64,000 nucleotides of DNA from Saccharomycopsis fibuligera x Saccharomycopsis cf. fibuligera (lineage: Eukaryota > Ascomycota > Saccharomycetes > Ascoideales > Saccharomycopsidaceae). The translations under genes and the position numbers were made by a program. The notes under the pieces were generated by a model that saw only the letters and a list, made by a program, of their open reading frames with translations, was not told where the DNA came from and ran no database searches. The stretch spans positions 2,232,001 to 2,296,000 of the forward strand of contig CP012812.1 of NCBI GenBank assembly GCA_001936135.1, given 5' to 3'. This document shows, in pieces, positions 41,401 to 52,402 of this stretch (position 1 is its first letter; each line of letters opens with the position of its first letter).

Positions 41401-43297
41401 TTGACTTCTTTTGTTTTTCCTCTATATCCTTTTTAATCTTACTCCGTTTAGATATAGTTTCTTTATCGATCTTTTGTTCATCATCGCGGAACTTACGCTT
41501 AAGCCGCTCGAGCGTAGCAGGCCCATTTTCATGATTATGGTTAGCAGCAAAGTTTCGAGCGCGGATAAATAGTAGTGCGTTTTCAAAAAACCCGTATGAG
41601 GAAGCATCTTTCTTGTTATGCATTTCATCAAAGGCCAAAAGCAGTGCATTTCGTTCAGCAATTTCGTCACGCGGAGCATAGCGGCCATCAATAGCAGCAA
41701 ACAACTGTATTTTAGTAAACTCGTTGTTATTGATGTTATGCGCCGTCAGTACCAAGTTCCTTAACTGTTTCTTTTTTTGAAAATCTTCCATTATAACTTT
41801 ACGCTTTACCTCGATTGCTTCCGTTTGTGCTTTCTCATACACTTTTTCAAATTCAGCTTCCAATTTTCGAGCTTTGTCTTCAATATAACAAGTAATCTTA
41901 TCTTTATCCCATATCGACTGATTAAGCGCTTGCACTTCTTTCATCAGCTCTTCTAGGTAAACGCGATTTCTATCTAGAGCTACATGATCTTCAGCTTGAT
42001 TGTTATCGTCCACATCACTACCAGTAATTATTTCTTCGTGCTTTAAATCTTCAGACGGTGCCTGAGTATCTTTGCTATCCTTTTGCATGCTTGTATCATC
42101 CCAGCAATCGCCAGATTCCGCAAGAGCCTTGACTCCATTACTCTCTTCTGTATGCGTTTCCTGCTCAGTATCCAAATCTTTAGAGGAAGTGCCTGTCGTA
42201 GCATCTTCTTCCGCGTCTCGTGGCTCACCGTGATATGTGATTTGCTTAATTTGTCGTCCATGAATGTGTTTCCTTTCATACGTTACTGTTTGGTCCTCGC
42301 TTGGTTCATCATCATAGCCATGATGTTGTTCATCAATATTAGAATTAGCATACTGATAGTCGTGATAGTCGTGATAGTCAGGGGAAGGAAAGTCATAGTC
42401 GTGATAACGACCTGGATGAGAAGCCCAGTATTGGCTATTAATTGTATGGTCAACATTTGCATCTGTATTTCGATCTGAACCATTTGGGCTATTTATACTT
42501 AGATGTGAAGACTGACCATCTCCATTGTTAGAAAGTCTTTCAAGTTTAGTACTTGATTGTCCCTGATCAACCCTTTGATGGGTCAAAATGACTGTTTCTG
42601 TTGGCTCTCCTTCCTCGGTGACTTCGTAAACTGACAATCCGGTATCATCATTAGAGTATAAATGATTTTCACTCTTATGATGTTGTTGAGACATAGAAGA
42701 AGGATATGAATTTGTAGGTCTGTTTTGATAGTATGGATTCATATCGGGCACCGGTCTACTATTAAAAGACGGATGATATTGTGGAACCCGACGGCTGTAA
42801 TCCAGCAGTGGGGGCGGCCTATGTGACAGATACCCGCGCACACCATAAATTGGTCGGTCATAATGACTTGGCCTATTAGATCTTTCAGGCCGTCTTGGAG
42901 GAGGACCACGATAAAAGCGCTGGTGTGGCGGTAGCCGCTGAGAACGAGGAGGAGGAGGAGGAGGTGGTGGTGGTGGTGGTTGTGAATGCGGGCTAGAGAA
43001 TCGACTATGATGTTGATTCGGATGTGAAAATCGTGGACGAGCATATCTTGGAGGCGCTCTATTGTAAGCACCATCCCCATACAATTTTGGTTGTAATTGT
43101 CTCTGGCTTGCTATTTCAGTATCCCCGTACGTTCTCAAGCTTTTTGGCGCTTGTTCTATGGACTGATTATATTGATGCTGCACAACTTCTCTATTGTTAT
43201 GATCAGAGTTTGAACTCATATCTTCACTGGTGTATGCTTGAACATTCCTGCTGTCTTGCTCTACCTTAGAATTTGGTATGGAGTTCCCATAGCTCAT
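38486..43297 (-). CDS. Large coiled-coil protein of unknown function (1,603 residues)
   Basis: This uninterrupted frame starts at the ATG at 43297. The N-terminal ~200 residues are rich in Pro, Arg, Tyr and His, with a run of 11 Pro ('PPPPPPPPPPP') near residue 115 and RG/RP-rich sequence as in RNA-binding proteins. An acidic region follows, then a predicted globular helical segment at about 450-610 containing 'TAHNINNNEFTKIQLFAAIDGRY' and 'YGFFENALLFIRARN'. A K/E-rich coiled coil of about 270 residues follows, then a Ser/Thr-rich linker and a Gln/Pro-rich, basic C-terminus ('KVSVSWNEEVKFVKFDELD'). I do not recognise the family. The gene is surely real given its length and segmented composition. 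A nuclear or mRNP scaffold is a guess. Confidence 0.85.
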   Translation of the reverse strand: MSYGNSIPNSKVEQDSRNVQAYTSEDMSSNSDHNNREVVQHQYNQSIEQAPKSLRTYGDTEIASQRQLQPKLYGDGAYNRAPPRYARPRFSHPNQHHSRFSSPHSQPPPPPPPPPPPRSQRLPPHQRFYRGPPPRRPERSNRPSHYDRPIYGVRGYLSHRPPPLLDYSRRVPQYHPSFNSRPVPDMNPYYQNRPTNSYPSSMSQQHHKSENHLYSNDDTGLSVYEVTEEGEPTETVILTHQRVDQGQSSTKLERLSNNGDGQSSHLSINSPNGSDRNTDANVDHTINSQYWASHPGRYHDYDFPSPDYHDYHDYQYANSNIDEQHHGYDDEPSEDQTVTYERKHIHGRQIKQITYHGEPRDAEEDATTGTSSKDLDTEQETHTEESNGVKALAESGDCWDDTSMQKDSKDTQAPSEDLKHEEIITGSDVDDNNQAEDHVALDRNRVYLEELMKEVQALNQSIWDKDKITCYIEDKARKLEAEFEKVYEKAQTEAIEVKRKVIMEDFQKKKQLRNLVLTAHNINNNEFTKIQLFAAIDGRYAPRDEIAERNALLLAFDEMHNKKDASSYGFFENALLFIRARNFAANHNHENGPATLERLKRKFRDDEQKIDKETISKRSKIKKDIEEKQKKSRIEEKLRKEALVARQEARESVQVEQLKKEMLEKEKAMLEKQIFYGELIAEGKRKKEEKEMITEGRLEKEKFEKERTDEIIETERDQKEAMAQIQKFKKEEFEKGEQERSKEVLEKEKVEEEQLDKEELEQERIWKTKLEKNKLNQSFEKLAKELTGKQFQKANDEKEKAEREKLQNEKVKKEAIEKIERERILKQSREKVALEQEKLRKQKEEKEREMAEAQKRHDTLVRRKVEKGVTELNFKETQPDKAKTKLELAKGGKPFIASSTQVKREDTQIQKGLSYKERPVPVRKISIDFKGQSKILRKQDTTQQSSLNRKLTTVASVQDTRPALNKRPTSIAPFPTAKKSTSISLLPDMTPKTNKNSPTATLLPDFTSTISHNAHREEPSADQNKSNIKSSNETLDTKETTPQNASSASKADIDRSSNGIEQNKKDEPLDLNNGRVLPGMATRNNSSKNNESSLAGSRVSPEYLLEKEEQLRKKLKTAMVKPVSKVDAQKDNEAVSLTTINPEQLKRSVLNGEIVELDQEIGNLQNSVTKERALAAKNKANAETTNDGEPKYSPKMNHAVAKIDVSAKSSAIPVNDEEPAPLQVFLNGAKNAAVEKPQITKSIDTLVKRLEITGVTEVKPKPKVSTVKDETEKNNGKALLEQELARITNAGIPQHVSSNSSEEGNEEKLGSDTRLEPFVEHLELRNSAIAEQKGRQYPKRLKTLYGYAGTGISNQGANYQGSNYHGPSQAGDYHSQSLLWKPMHDKHTPGPKPHYSANFYPQYRQYESYIPPSKKKKYIPIDNQESNPTLNSQVEKHSSKEIYFPSTDRTVVTPVTLPTTELPPQHKSQQQLPLPQTQQSQQSQGQLQPQPLQRFFSDKRPTLTQKPLSKSNFKKIITSNNSSNTNDSNKRKVSVSWNEEVKFVKFDELDRIVAKGKSKIKDALPHKHAIKDIENPAEIRSAIQRAQVENEGLSEKRLNNERA

Positions 43298-44285
43298 TCT
43301 AGGTTATCAAGAGAAAAAATATTTTTTGTCAGCGTCTAAAAAAAGTCAAGTCCTCATTAGCGCTAAGGATAGAAATGCTGATTAGTGCTCAAGTTTCAAG
43401 TGCAATTAGTCTTCGAATATTATCTCTTTGACCCAAAAGTGTTCTCGGTATTTAATGTATAGTGCTTTAGAATCATAAATTCAGTGTTATTGCTGGTTTG
43501 GCTCAAAGCTATTAATAATTTAGTTCAAAAAGCGAAGACAGGACATCTTCATATTAACCTCATTCAATATTTTGGCACTTTTCGATATTTGTTAGACTCT
43601 GGAGTTCACGTGAATTGTATGCTCCTAGACGCATATGTGCGCTTGTTCCAATGTAATGGCGCCTAAGTTGAACGCCCACTTCAAGAAAAAAAAAACATGG
43701 ATAGGTGGAGCTCGGGAAATCTGCAAAATCAACATTTAGCGAGTAATGTGACACGGATCGAAAATCACATCTGTACGTTAAGAGCGCTTAGTTCAATTGA
43801 ATGTTTTCTTTTGGATTTGGTTCTACCGAGGCTCACGCGAAAAAGAAGAAACTTAACGATCTTAGCGGTTGAATAAAAAAAAAAAAAATTGACATGATTT
43901 GGAATTCCGCCCTAAAACTGAACGATACTACACTATAATATAGTCTGTCTGGATCTGTATATGCTGAGTATCTCGCAACGTACAATTAGAACTCATATTT
44001 GCCAATATGTCGATCAATCAAAGTTTCAAATGTAGCGAATGTTGGGCAAGTTTAAGGATGGCATTGTTTAGCAGAATAATTTTTTCAAATATAATCAAAA
44101 AATCTAATTAGCTGATAATTAGATTGGCCGCAATACCCTTAAAACAAACTGGCCGCCATTACCAAATCAAACACCTGATGGCTATCATGTTAATGCTGCG
44201 TACAATCTGCGCAACTTAGACGGATCCCATGAAACTCTTCATTGAAATTCTATTTTATGCACACGCTGCAGCAGGCCGTTAAAAT

Positions 44286-44322
<37 letters not shown>

Positions 44323-45144
44323 TTCTTAGAAGTTTATTTGGGGCTAGAGTGCGGATCCATTTACTTCTAGCCTGTATTGAGTAAATGTCGTGCATCACCC
44401 TGGAAAGTTCCGGTTCATGAGTACATTCGCCTAACTTTTTCTCTTTTTAATAAGCGGTAGCTATCAATTTTTAGTATTAAAAAGCTTACGTTACCCAGTT
44501 TGGCAAATTACTCATTAACAAACTCGCCTTACAGTCTTGTAGCTTTTTCATCTGAAGCGTACCATGAGGATATACTTACAAGTCTACTTTCGAGCAATAT
44601 TTCCACCTTCATTGCTTATGTTTTCAACTGTTTTAAACATACTCGTCAGGTAAGCATATGTTCCAAGCATGAGATACGAGAAAAACTTACCAAAAATTAT
44701 GAAAGATAAGACCATGGGTTTTGTAAGTGTTATGATTGGTGGTATTAATGTATCGTAAAAATTAAAATTATTAAGGTATTAGTTGGTTGAACTAACAAAG
44801 AAATGAAACTTTTGAAATGCAATTTTAAGTCAAAAAAGGAAGCCAAAAACATTATCCAGCAAAAAAAAAAAAAAAAACTAGAAAGCAAAAGCAAAAAAAA
44901 AAAAAAAAAGGAAAAACAAAACCGAACAACAAAGGAAAGTAAAATGTGCAACTGTTTCGTAAATATTAAGTGACAAATAAAGAACAATAATAAAAATCTA
45001 GTAACATTAAAATTTCATAAACATATGGCAAACAATTAGTTCATAAGATAAACTTCGATGAAAAATCTATAAGTCATAATAGACTTGAATCGCAATAGAA
45101 ACTACGTAGAGCTCATGGTTGGTGTATATGTCATGCGTTCATGC
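43298..45144. other. Intergenic region upstream of the coiled-coil gene, downstream of PLC1
   Basis: These 1.85 kb include a perfect run of 34 A at 44287-44320 and further A tracts at about 44861-44908. A 69-codon frame at 44500-44709 (plus) has no recognisable features. No RNA gene was seen. Confidence 0.45.
44287..44320. repeat. Poly-A homopolymer tract (34 A)
   Basis: This is an unbroken run of 34 A preceded by 'AAAATC', the longest homopolymer I counted in the window. It could be a relic of a reverse-transcribed tail, but no flanking coding remnant is visible. Assembly length here may be unreliable. Confidence 0.8.
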
Positions 45145-47856
45145 TCAAGTTTCTTCCACGTTAATTTTGACAAACAACTTGCTGTTTGGCAATTCGTTTC
45201 CTTTGGTATCGTATAATGGTAAAAAGCGGTATCCCTGATTTAAGTACATCAAGCGCACAGTTAATGATGCCTTATAATCGCTATTCCCAATATAGTTTCC
45301 ATTGATATAATTGTAATAATTATAATTCTCATTGTTGATTGTGAATTTGAGAAAGATAAATTCTTTTAAGCACTTTTCAACCTGGCCACTGAAGTTTGTG
45401 GACCAAACTGGCTGATTGCTAATCAGATGAGAAGCACCAGTTTTATAAATTGACTCTTCTTCATAATAGGATGCGGGACAGTTGTTGTTGCCAAAATTTT
45501 GTGTATTGTAAGGCGACTGTGAGCATTTAACAGAACTTGAATACTGCACATCTGCCAAATGACCATCATGCCCAAGTACTTGGAGTGTAACATACGGGGA
45601 GTCAACATCTAAATCGGAGCCTAATTCAGCAGAGATTATGTCAATAGAAAATTTGAGACTTTTGATATACTTGTTGCTAATATTAAAGTTCTTAATCAAA
45701 CGGTTCTTTTCAGTACTGGCGTGTCTCAAATATTCTGGCTTCAAAATGTAACCACCCTTGTTTCCATAATTAAACATTGACTCGTTAATTTCTTCACCTA
45801 GATCATATGTCTGCCAATTTGTGGCAACCAATTGACAACCAAACTTCCAAAATGGAATAGGATCAAAATTTTTAGATGTAATCTTGTATCCGGCCGGATA
45901 AATTCTCATTAGATGATTCAAATTATGATTGTGAACTGAAAGAGCATTTTTTGATGAGTTTTTAAGCATTGAAGAAAGTTTACGATTACTGAAAGAAAAG
46001 CAATGGTTAAAAGTTTTAGCTTCATGAAGCTCGAAACCTTTGAATTTTACACCATAAACATAATGACTCATCTGACATAATTCGGGTATTATTTTGAAGC
46101 TAGATTGTTTCTGCTTCTTTTTGTGTCTCGAGACTGTCGTGATTTTGTAATGGAAATTATCAGAATCAATTTCACCTGATGAGCAATCACTAGATGATGA
46201 AGATGAGGAAGAAGATGAGGATCCATTGAAAAAGAATCCAGAAGTAGAAGGATGGGTGACTGCAATATTGGTTGAACGTGTAACACTGTGAGAGGCGGTA
46301 ACTGCAGTTTCTGTTGTTGCTGACGCAGATGTGAATACAGCTCCAATTAAACTATTAGTAGAAGAACCAGCTTCTTTAGAGACAAAAGAGTTTGATCTTT
46401 TGATTTTGATTAAAATTTTATTTCGTAATTCTGCAACAGAAGGTAAACGATCTTCTGCGCCGCTTTCTGTTAAACTTTTCGTTAACAACAAATCGCCTAA
46501 GCCATCAATCAACACTTTTTTGACAGTTAATTGGTAAGCTTTCTTACAGTGAATTTCCACTGACAAAATCAAAGGTAAATCAGAAGCTACAAATGCATAT
46601 TCCTTCACTATCTGAACAACTTTTGTTAAAGACACAGAAGATGTCAAAGTAAGCCCATGACTTACCACTGGCCCATTGTCACCGTTCCATATGTCAATCT
46701 CGACACATCTGCAACCTTTTTTCAAAGTGTGAATGTACCAATCAATAGATGAAACACCACCAACTTGTCTTCCAATTAAATAGGTATTATGAGACGAAGA
46801 GATAAAGTACTCATTGATTGGTCTTGAGTAATCCTCAAGAGCCAAATCACTGCGAAATGGGCTGTTAAATTCATTTGAAGAAAGAAACTGTTCAAATTCT
46901 TTAAAGCCCATTGTATTTTCCGAGTTGCTGGTAAATTGTGAGAAAATGTGTGTAAGGTGCTCATCCGATACGAAGCTGTTGTTTTGGCTTGTGTAGAAAT
47001 GTTTAAAGCTTGAGAAGGTTAGCTGGAATTCATCATTTGCAAGCGTCAGAAACAAATTAACAATTTCAGGATTGTAATTTGAGAAAGGCGAAGAGAGTTC
47101 AAGTTGCTGCTTCTTTTGGGCAATACTTTGTTGTGATCTATTTACAAGGTTGCTTCCGGAAGTTGAAGATATACTGCTATTATTTGCGGTAACATTATGG
47201 GAAAATATGCTGCTTTCAATAGAGGACACTGAAGAATCTTGAGATGCTATTGTAGGTATAGAAAGATGAGATCTAAGAGATTTCTGGCTAAAGTTTTTGT
47301 TTAGTTGCAAATATTTGTGTGGGTGGGTGACGGCACTAGTGTTAGTGGTGGTTGAGAACTGAACTGTAGGTACATTGAAATCAGATAGCAGTATAGTCTT
47401 GTCATTGTCAATATTGATACTGCTTGTGGTGTTGTGATGAAGATGCTGGCGCGGGTCGTAAAGGTTAGGTTGCTGCCGGCAGTAGTTATGGTGTAATTCC
47501 TCGGCGCTAAAGGATTTCGAGCTCTTTGTCTTCAATTTACTGAATATTTTTTTGTAATTAGCCTTATTTGATGAGTTTTCGTATCTTGCCACAAACTCCT
47601 TGCTATTGCTATGATGAATGAATGTCAATTCACCGGCAAGGTCCAATGGATACGATAGGACTGAACAATAGTCGTGCCCGGGATCGCTGTTTGCCTTCAA
47701 ATCCGCGATGGCGGATGGATCAGTCGAGACGCTCTGCTTACTCGAGAACAAATGCTTGGACTTTTTGATAAATGTTTTGACAAGGTTACTATCATTGCTC
47801 GATATCCAGGAGTTTTCCATTGCCAGATGTTCCGGTGAGTCAGAATATGTTGTCAT
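45145..47856 (-). CDS. PLC1: Phosphoinositide-specific phospholipase C
   Basis: The protein has 903 residues from the ATG at 47856. Plc1 hydrolyses PI(4,5)P2 to diacylglycerol and InsP3, and in yeast feeds inositol polyphosphate signalling to transcription, stress and filamentation. An N-terminal disordered Ser/Asn-rich region (about 1-250) is followed by an EF-hand-like segment. The X box then carries catalytic His356 ('SSSHNTYLIG'), the metal-binding 'CVEIDIWNG', and His400 ('VSHGLTLTSS'); the 44-residue spacing matches PLC-delta (311/356). A Ser run and linker separate the X and Y boxes ('CQMSHYVYGVKFKGFE'). A C2 domain ('IDIISAELGSDLDVDSPYVTLQV') closes the protein. No PH domain is evident, as in fungal Plc1. 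Confidence 0.95.
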   Translation of the reverse strand: MTTYSDSPEHLAMENSWISSNDSNLVKTFIKKSKHLFSSKQSVSTDPSAIADLKANSDPGHDYCSVLSYPLDLAGELTFIHHSNSKEFVARYENSSNKANYKKIFSKLKTKSSKSFSAEELHHNYCRQQPNLYDPRQHLHHNTTSSINIDNDKTILLSDFNVPTVQFSTTTNTSAVTHPHKYLQLNKNFSQKSLRSHLSIPTIASQDSSVSSIESSIFSHNVTANNSSISSTSGSNLVNRSQQSIAQKKQQLELSSPFSNYNPEIVNLFLTLANDEFQLTFSSFKHFYTSQNNSFVSDEHLTHIFSQFTSNSENTMGFKEFEQFLSSNEFNSPFRSDLALEDYSRPINEYFISSSHNTYLIGRQVGGVSSIDWYIHTLKKGCRCVEIDIWNGDNGPVVSHGLTLTSSVSLTKVVQIVKEYAFVASDLPLILSVEIHCKKAYQLTVKKVLIDGLGDLLLTKSLTESGAEDRLPSVAELRNKILIKIKRSNSFVSKEAGSSTNSLIGAVFTSASATTETAVTASHSVTRSTNIAVTHPSTSGFFFNGSSSSSSSSSSSDCSSGEIDSDNFHYKITTVSRHKKKQKQSSFKIIPELCQMSHYVYGVKFKGFELHEAKTFNHCFSFSNRKLSSMLKNSSKNALSVHNHNLNHLMRIYPAGYKITSKNFDPIPFWKFGCQLVATNWQTYDLGEEINESMFNYGNKGGYILKPEYLRHASTEKNRLIKNFNISNKYIKSLKFSIDIISAELGSDLDVDSPYVTLQVLGHDGHLADVQYSSSVKCSQSPYNTQNFGNNNCPASYYEEESIYKTGASHLISNQPVWSTNFSGQVEKCLKEFIFLKFTINNENYNYYNYINGNYIGNSDYKASLTVRLMYLNQGYRFLPLYDTKGNELPNSKLFVKINVEET

Positions 47857-49105
47857 GCTATAGTTTTCTTGTCTTGTTTTCTTTACTATAGTAATAGTTG
47901 CTGGTATGCGAACCCACTATGTTAAGTACTAAACATCAAGATCAGAAAAGACAATGTACTCTTTGAATTGACAAAGAAGAAAAACCTTTTTTTTTTTCAG
48001 TAGTACTTGAATGAAAATTCAATCGAGAAAAGAATATTCCAAATGGACGAGTTAATAAACAGAAAAAAAGGAAAAAAGAGCAGAAGAGAAAAAAAAGATG
48101 CTAAAAAATAAAAGAGACAAAATAACAGATCGATTGATTTGTTTCAAACGCAATACACAATCGCAGGTTGCCTCCGAGAAAAACTTTTTTTTTCTTTTTT
48201 TTTATTTTTTTCTTTGAATCAGTAAGCGCCTGTAAGCGCCTGTCTAAACTTTCTGTTGCACGTTCGATTACGCTGCTCGCTTTTTCTACCCAAAAGCAGC
48301 GGTAAGATTAAATATATAAGAAATACTGCTGCTTACGCTTATGTTTGTACAGAGGGTATGCGATATGTATGGTGAGTCTTGTTTGCCAAAGGAAACAGTT
48401 TATAATGGCCAATTTCATAATTTCAAATGAAATTATGGGGAAGGTAATATTGCAATGGGCAGAAACCGGGCTGTCGTCATACGAAAATATTTGGCGATTT
48501 TCGTGAGAATGCTTCAGGATTAAAACGACACACTATTATTATTAGTGTTTATTATGTCAATGGGGCAGGCGGTTTAGTGATGCGAAGATCAATTAGAAGC
48601 AGTGGTACAAGCGGAGGACCGTGACAACGGAGTGAATTGTAGCACAGACAGCAAGACAGAAATACAAGCATACAAGCTAACTATGATTGTGTCTGGGCCC
48701 ATTAATAGCCATGGCTATTCGCTAGTCATTAGCTGCCAAAAATCAATTAATGTGAACCGGCTATCGGCCTACCAACTGTTGAGGCACTGCTGTTCTTGTG
48801 AATTCACAGGTTTCCCAGTGCGCAATTCAAACACAAGCGACTAAAACAAACGAGCTATATTTAAGATACTGTAACAACTTCTATTCAACCAACCCACAGA
48901 TGTTACAGACAAACAGTACTGTACTCTCTCAACAGATCAACTTATCCTCTTTTTTTTTTTTTGTTTTGTTTTCAGTTATGCATTATTTACTTATTTATTC
49001 GGACATCTGTTTTTACTGATTCACCTGGGAGACCTCAGACAAGATACAATACGACCAAGGCACTACTACAGCGGCATCCTGCATGGTGCACTAGCGCCTA
49101 GTGGC

Positions 49106-49136
<31 letters not shown>

Positions 49137-51406
49137 TTGCCAAACGCAAAGCGCATTTGATTTCTTCATATGATGATGAGCCGTGCATGATGACTTGCAG
49201 CAAGCTCATCGTCATTTCCTCGAAGCACCTTTTTATTTTCTTGTTTATATCATATGCATTGCGTTTCTGTGCGTCATGCAGACTCCAACATGCGATTTTA
49301 TACTTGAGGTGTTTTTTTTTGCTTTTATTTATGTTTATTGCTGCAGATCCTCGTCTTTGGTTGCCGCTCATCTGAAGGACCGCCGATCTCAGTTGCCCAT
49401 TCTGGCGAGAAATACCAGTAGGACGGCGTGTGCTGTCGTCCCAGTGCGTGACAAGCGTTGGCTCCTGTAGTTTTCCGTAATATGCATCGGGTTTTGTGCC
49501 CAACCACCAGCCGCTGCCACGTGCTACCTGGGCGAGCTCCAACTTTATGTGCTCTATTTTATTTCTGGTCGTTCTTGAACGGGCAACTGTTACAGAGCTC
49601 CGTGTTGAAGCAAATAGCTATAGTGTCGTAAACTGTATCATGAAATTTTTTTTTTTTTTTTTGTATAAGCACAAGGGCATTGGTAAAGAATCGTAGCAAC
49701 TAAATGGGTAAGCGGCAAACGAAATTAAATTTTTAAATTCATAGTACAGTAAAAGAAAACTAGAAAAAAAATATCTCCCGTGAGCTTTAAACGAAACTAT
49801 AGTAAGCAAAGATCAGCTATCCCAGACGCGGTTTGCTATGGATACAAACATCAAGACGTAACAGATAAATAGGGAAAAGAAGCAATGCGAGCTATCACTA
49901 CATAACATTGACGGCTTTAATATCTCACCTGAGCTACCTGCTAGCAGCTTTAAACGAAGAAAATAACAGCAGACTATACTATATGGTGCATGGTCTGGTA
50001 TAATTGATTGTTTCAGACTATTTATAGTCGCTCGTTACTCGTTCATATATTTGAAAAGCAATGGCCATCCTTCTCCCCGTACGGCCGTAATAGCTCACTA
50101 TTTTATAACTACGTCCGGATTATAATTCCCGGCTAAGTGATCAATAGTTAGTTTTCTCTAAGCTGGGTCGGCAATTTTCTGTTACCACAATCGGCCGTTG
50201 TACCGTAGGTGTCGGTCTATTATAATAGTAGTGCCTCAGTTCATCGGTAACTTACTATTTTATTTCTCCCAAATGTGAGTTTTGAGATACAGCTAGTCTC
50301 TTTGCTTGACCACTTTTGGTGTTACAAATGTGTCACTACAGTCTCTGCTTACTACGCTCCTTTCCAACGGCCGGCAATCAATATTGCATGTAAGGATCTC
50401 GCTGTTGTTGTTTTTCGTTATTTTTTGTTCTTGTTTTTCTGTGGTTTTTATTATTTGCTCGCTGTAATTTCCAGTTTGCGGGCGGTGCGGTGAGGGTTTG
50501 TTACATCCAGCGCCTAAACCCTATTTTGAAGTGCAGCGTCTCGTTATAGAAGGACCGTTCTGACGGAGCACACAACCCTGCAGTAATACAGTGCACATTT
50601 TTTGTCTATGAAAATGCTTCCCTGTTAGTATTAGTGATATGTTTGTCGAAATTTGGGGCACGAGCCCCTAAAAAGAGATATTGTGTCAAGACTTTTAGCT
50701 TGATGTACTTCCTGTATTCTTTGTTGTTGAACAAAGTAAATTACTCTCTTTTTCGGGTGTCGGCCATAGCGACACTATTAAGTACCGAGGGGCTCATAGG
50801 GCAACATTCACTTTACTGTATGGACCTGTATCTATCTGTAAGAGCATGTTTTTGTATGTGTACTTATATGTAGTTTTGCATGTATATACATGTATCTGCT
50901 AGATTTCAAATTTAAGTTTTATTTGATGCGGTAAAAATCACTGATCGCCAAATCCCTTAATCCATTTTTGACCATCTTACATTAATTTCTTTTGAAGCAT
51001 ATTCAATTCGTCTTGTGTTATTGATGTTGTTGATGTTGTTGTTTCCTCGTAATTAATTTAAGCTGTCATTGCCGTAAAGTGCATTCCTCTCTCGCAATTA
51101 CTAAAAACACTTAGCTTTACATTTGGCTCATGAACAAAGACTCCAATAGTTATTTGTTTTTTTATCAATTTTCAACAAGATGCTTATTCTTAAACACTTA
51201 TGCTCCAGCATTCGATTTATAAACATGTTTGGTTGCTGGAGCAAAAATACATTGTCAGGCACCAACTCGAACTCGCAAATCGGCTCTATAACTGAAAAAA
51301 GAAAAACATAACCAAACCAAAATTTTATTGTGTCTCTGATTAATCCTGTGCAGCGATCTGCCATCTGATCAGGACGCATTCATTGGCCGCTACATTAGTG
51401 CAAACA

Positions 51407-51441
51407 ATCTAAATGTCTTAAGTTAATTAAGACATTTAGAT
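51407..51441. repeat. Perfect inverted repeat, 15-bp arms, 5-bp loop
   Basis: Arms ATCTAAATGTCTTAA and TTAAGACATTTAGAT are exact reverse complements around the loop GTTAA. It lies in the gene desert with no gene on either side to terminate. It could form a hairpin or be a miniature-element relic. Confidence 0.85.
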
Positions 51442-52141
51442 AATACTGTCTAAGAATGTCAATGGCTCTGGAAGAAATACATTAAACACCTTTAATACCA
51501 CTAGCCTCATTAAGTGCCACCCACCACAATGCTCCTATCTTAGGCTACTGCTATTATTATGAAATTAGTACCATGGTCATCAATATTAGTTTTGCTTGTC
51601 ATTTGCAAACAAAACTAGAAAACAAATGCTCGAATCATTTGTGGAATGGTTTCACTTTCTCGGGAATATCGCTTTTTACTTGATATGGAAAGCTCGAAAT
51701 GCACTACATACAAATGCCAAAAAAAAAAAAAAAAATAAAAAATAAAAAATAAAAGGTGTTTTTATTGCGTGGTTTCCAAGCAAGAAACACCAGCGAAGAT
51801 CCATATTACCTGACAATCATTGGCAATAGGCCGGCCTAGATTGGTCCCTGGGTTGCGAAACTTAGCCTCATTTTAGATAAGTGCTTCTCGTCTTTGTAAA
51901 ACTAAATTTAACAGAACAATAATGCGATGTTCGAAACACAGTGTGTCGTAGTTAAGCACAGCATATTTAAAGAGTAATTCAAGCCCACTATAGTGCATTG
52001 GGTAGCATAGTATATGTTTTCCCTTGCTGCCTGTCGCACATCATATATGCTTATTGGTGCGTCTCATACGGCTTTCTGTGAATAAGTCACTCCCGCTGGT
52101 TTTGCTGTACAATATTGTTAATGTGCCATTTATTATTTCTA

Positions 52142-52402
52142 TTAGGGCTCTAAAGCATTATTGTCTCTGTAAGATAAATTAATATCATATGTGTTATATT
52201 TTTTGTATGAATTGTAATATCTTTCAAAACTTGAATAGGAGGCTCGAATGGAATGGGCTATGTATATATATATTGCAGTGCTAACCTGTTTAATGAAAAC
52301 ACACAACTTTTGACACCTTTGTACAAGTCCGTACAAAGATGAATAGCAAGTTTTTAAGATTCCTTTTCCCAATTTAGAAACATGCTTAAGTTTTTGTTGC
52401 AA
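52142..52402 (-). mobile_element. Possible fossil of a copia-type (Ty1/copia) reverse transcriptase region
   Basis: A minus-strand frame includes 'VSKLGKGILK' and 'SSLYGLVQRCQKL', which resembles the K-L-x-K-x-L-Y-G-L-x-Q signature of copia reverse transcriptase. The rest does not align by eye and no LTRs were found. If real it is an old, broken fragment with many changes. The call is weak. Confidence 0.2.

Noticed and set aside
44500-44709. 69-codon plus-strand frame downstream of PLC1
   Set aside because: It has no signal, domain or codon bias and is not near a plausible promoter.
48602-49019. Small plus-strand frames in the gene desert
   Set aside because: They overlap, lack motifs and end in T-rich hydrophobic tails.
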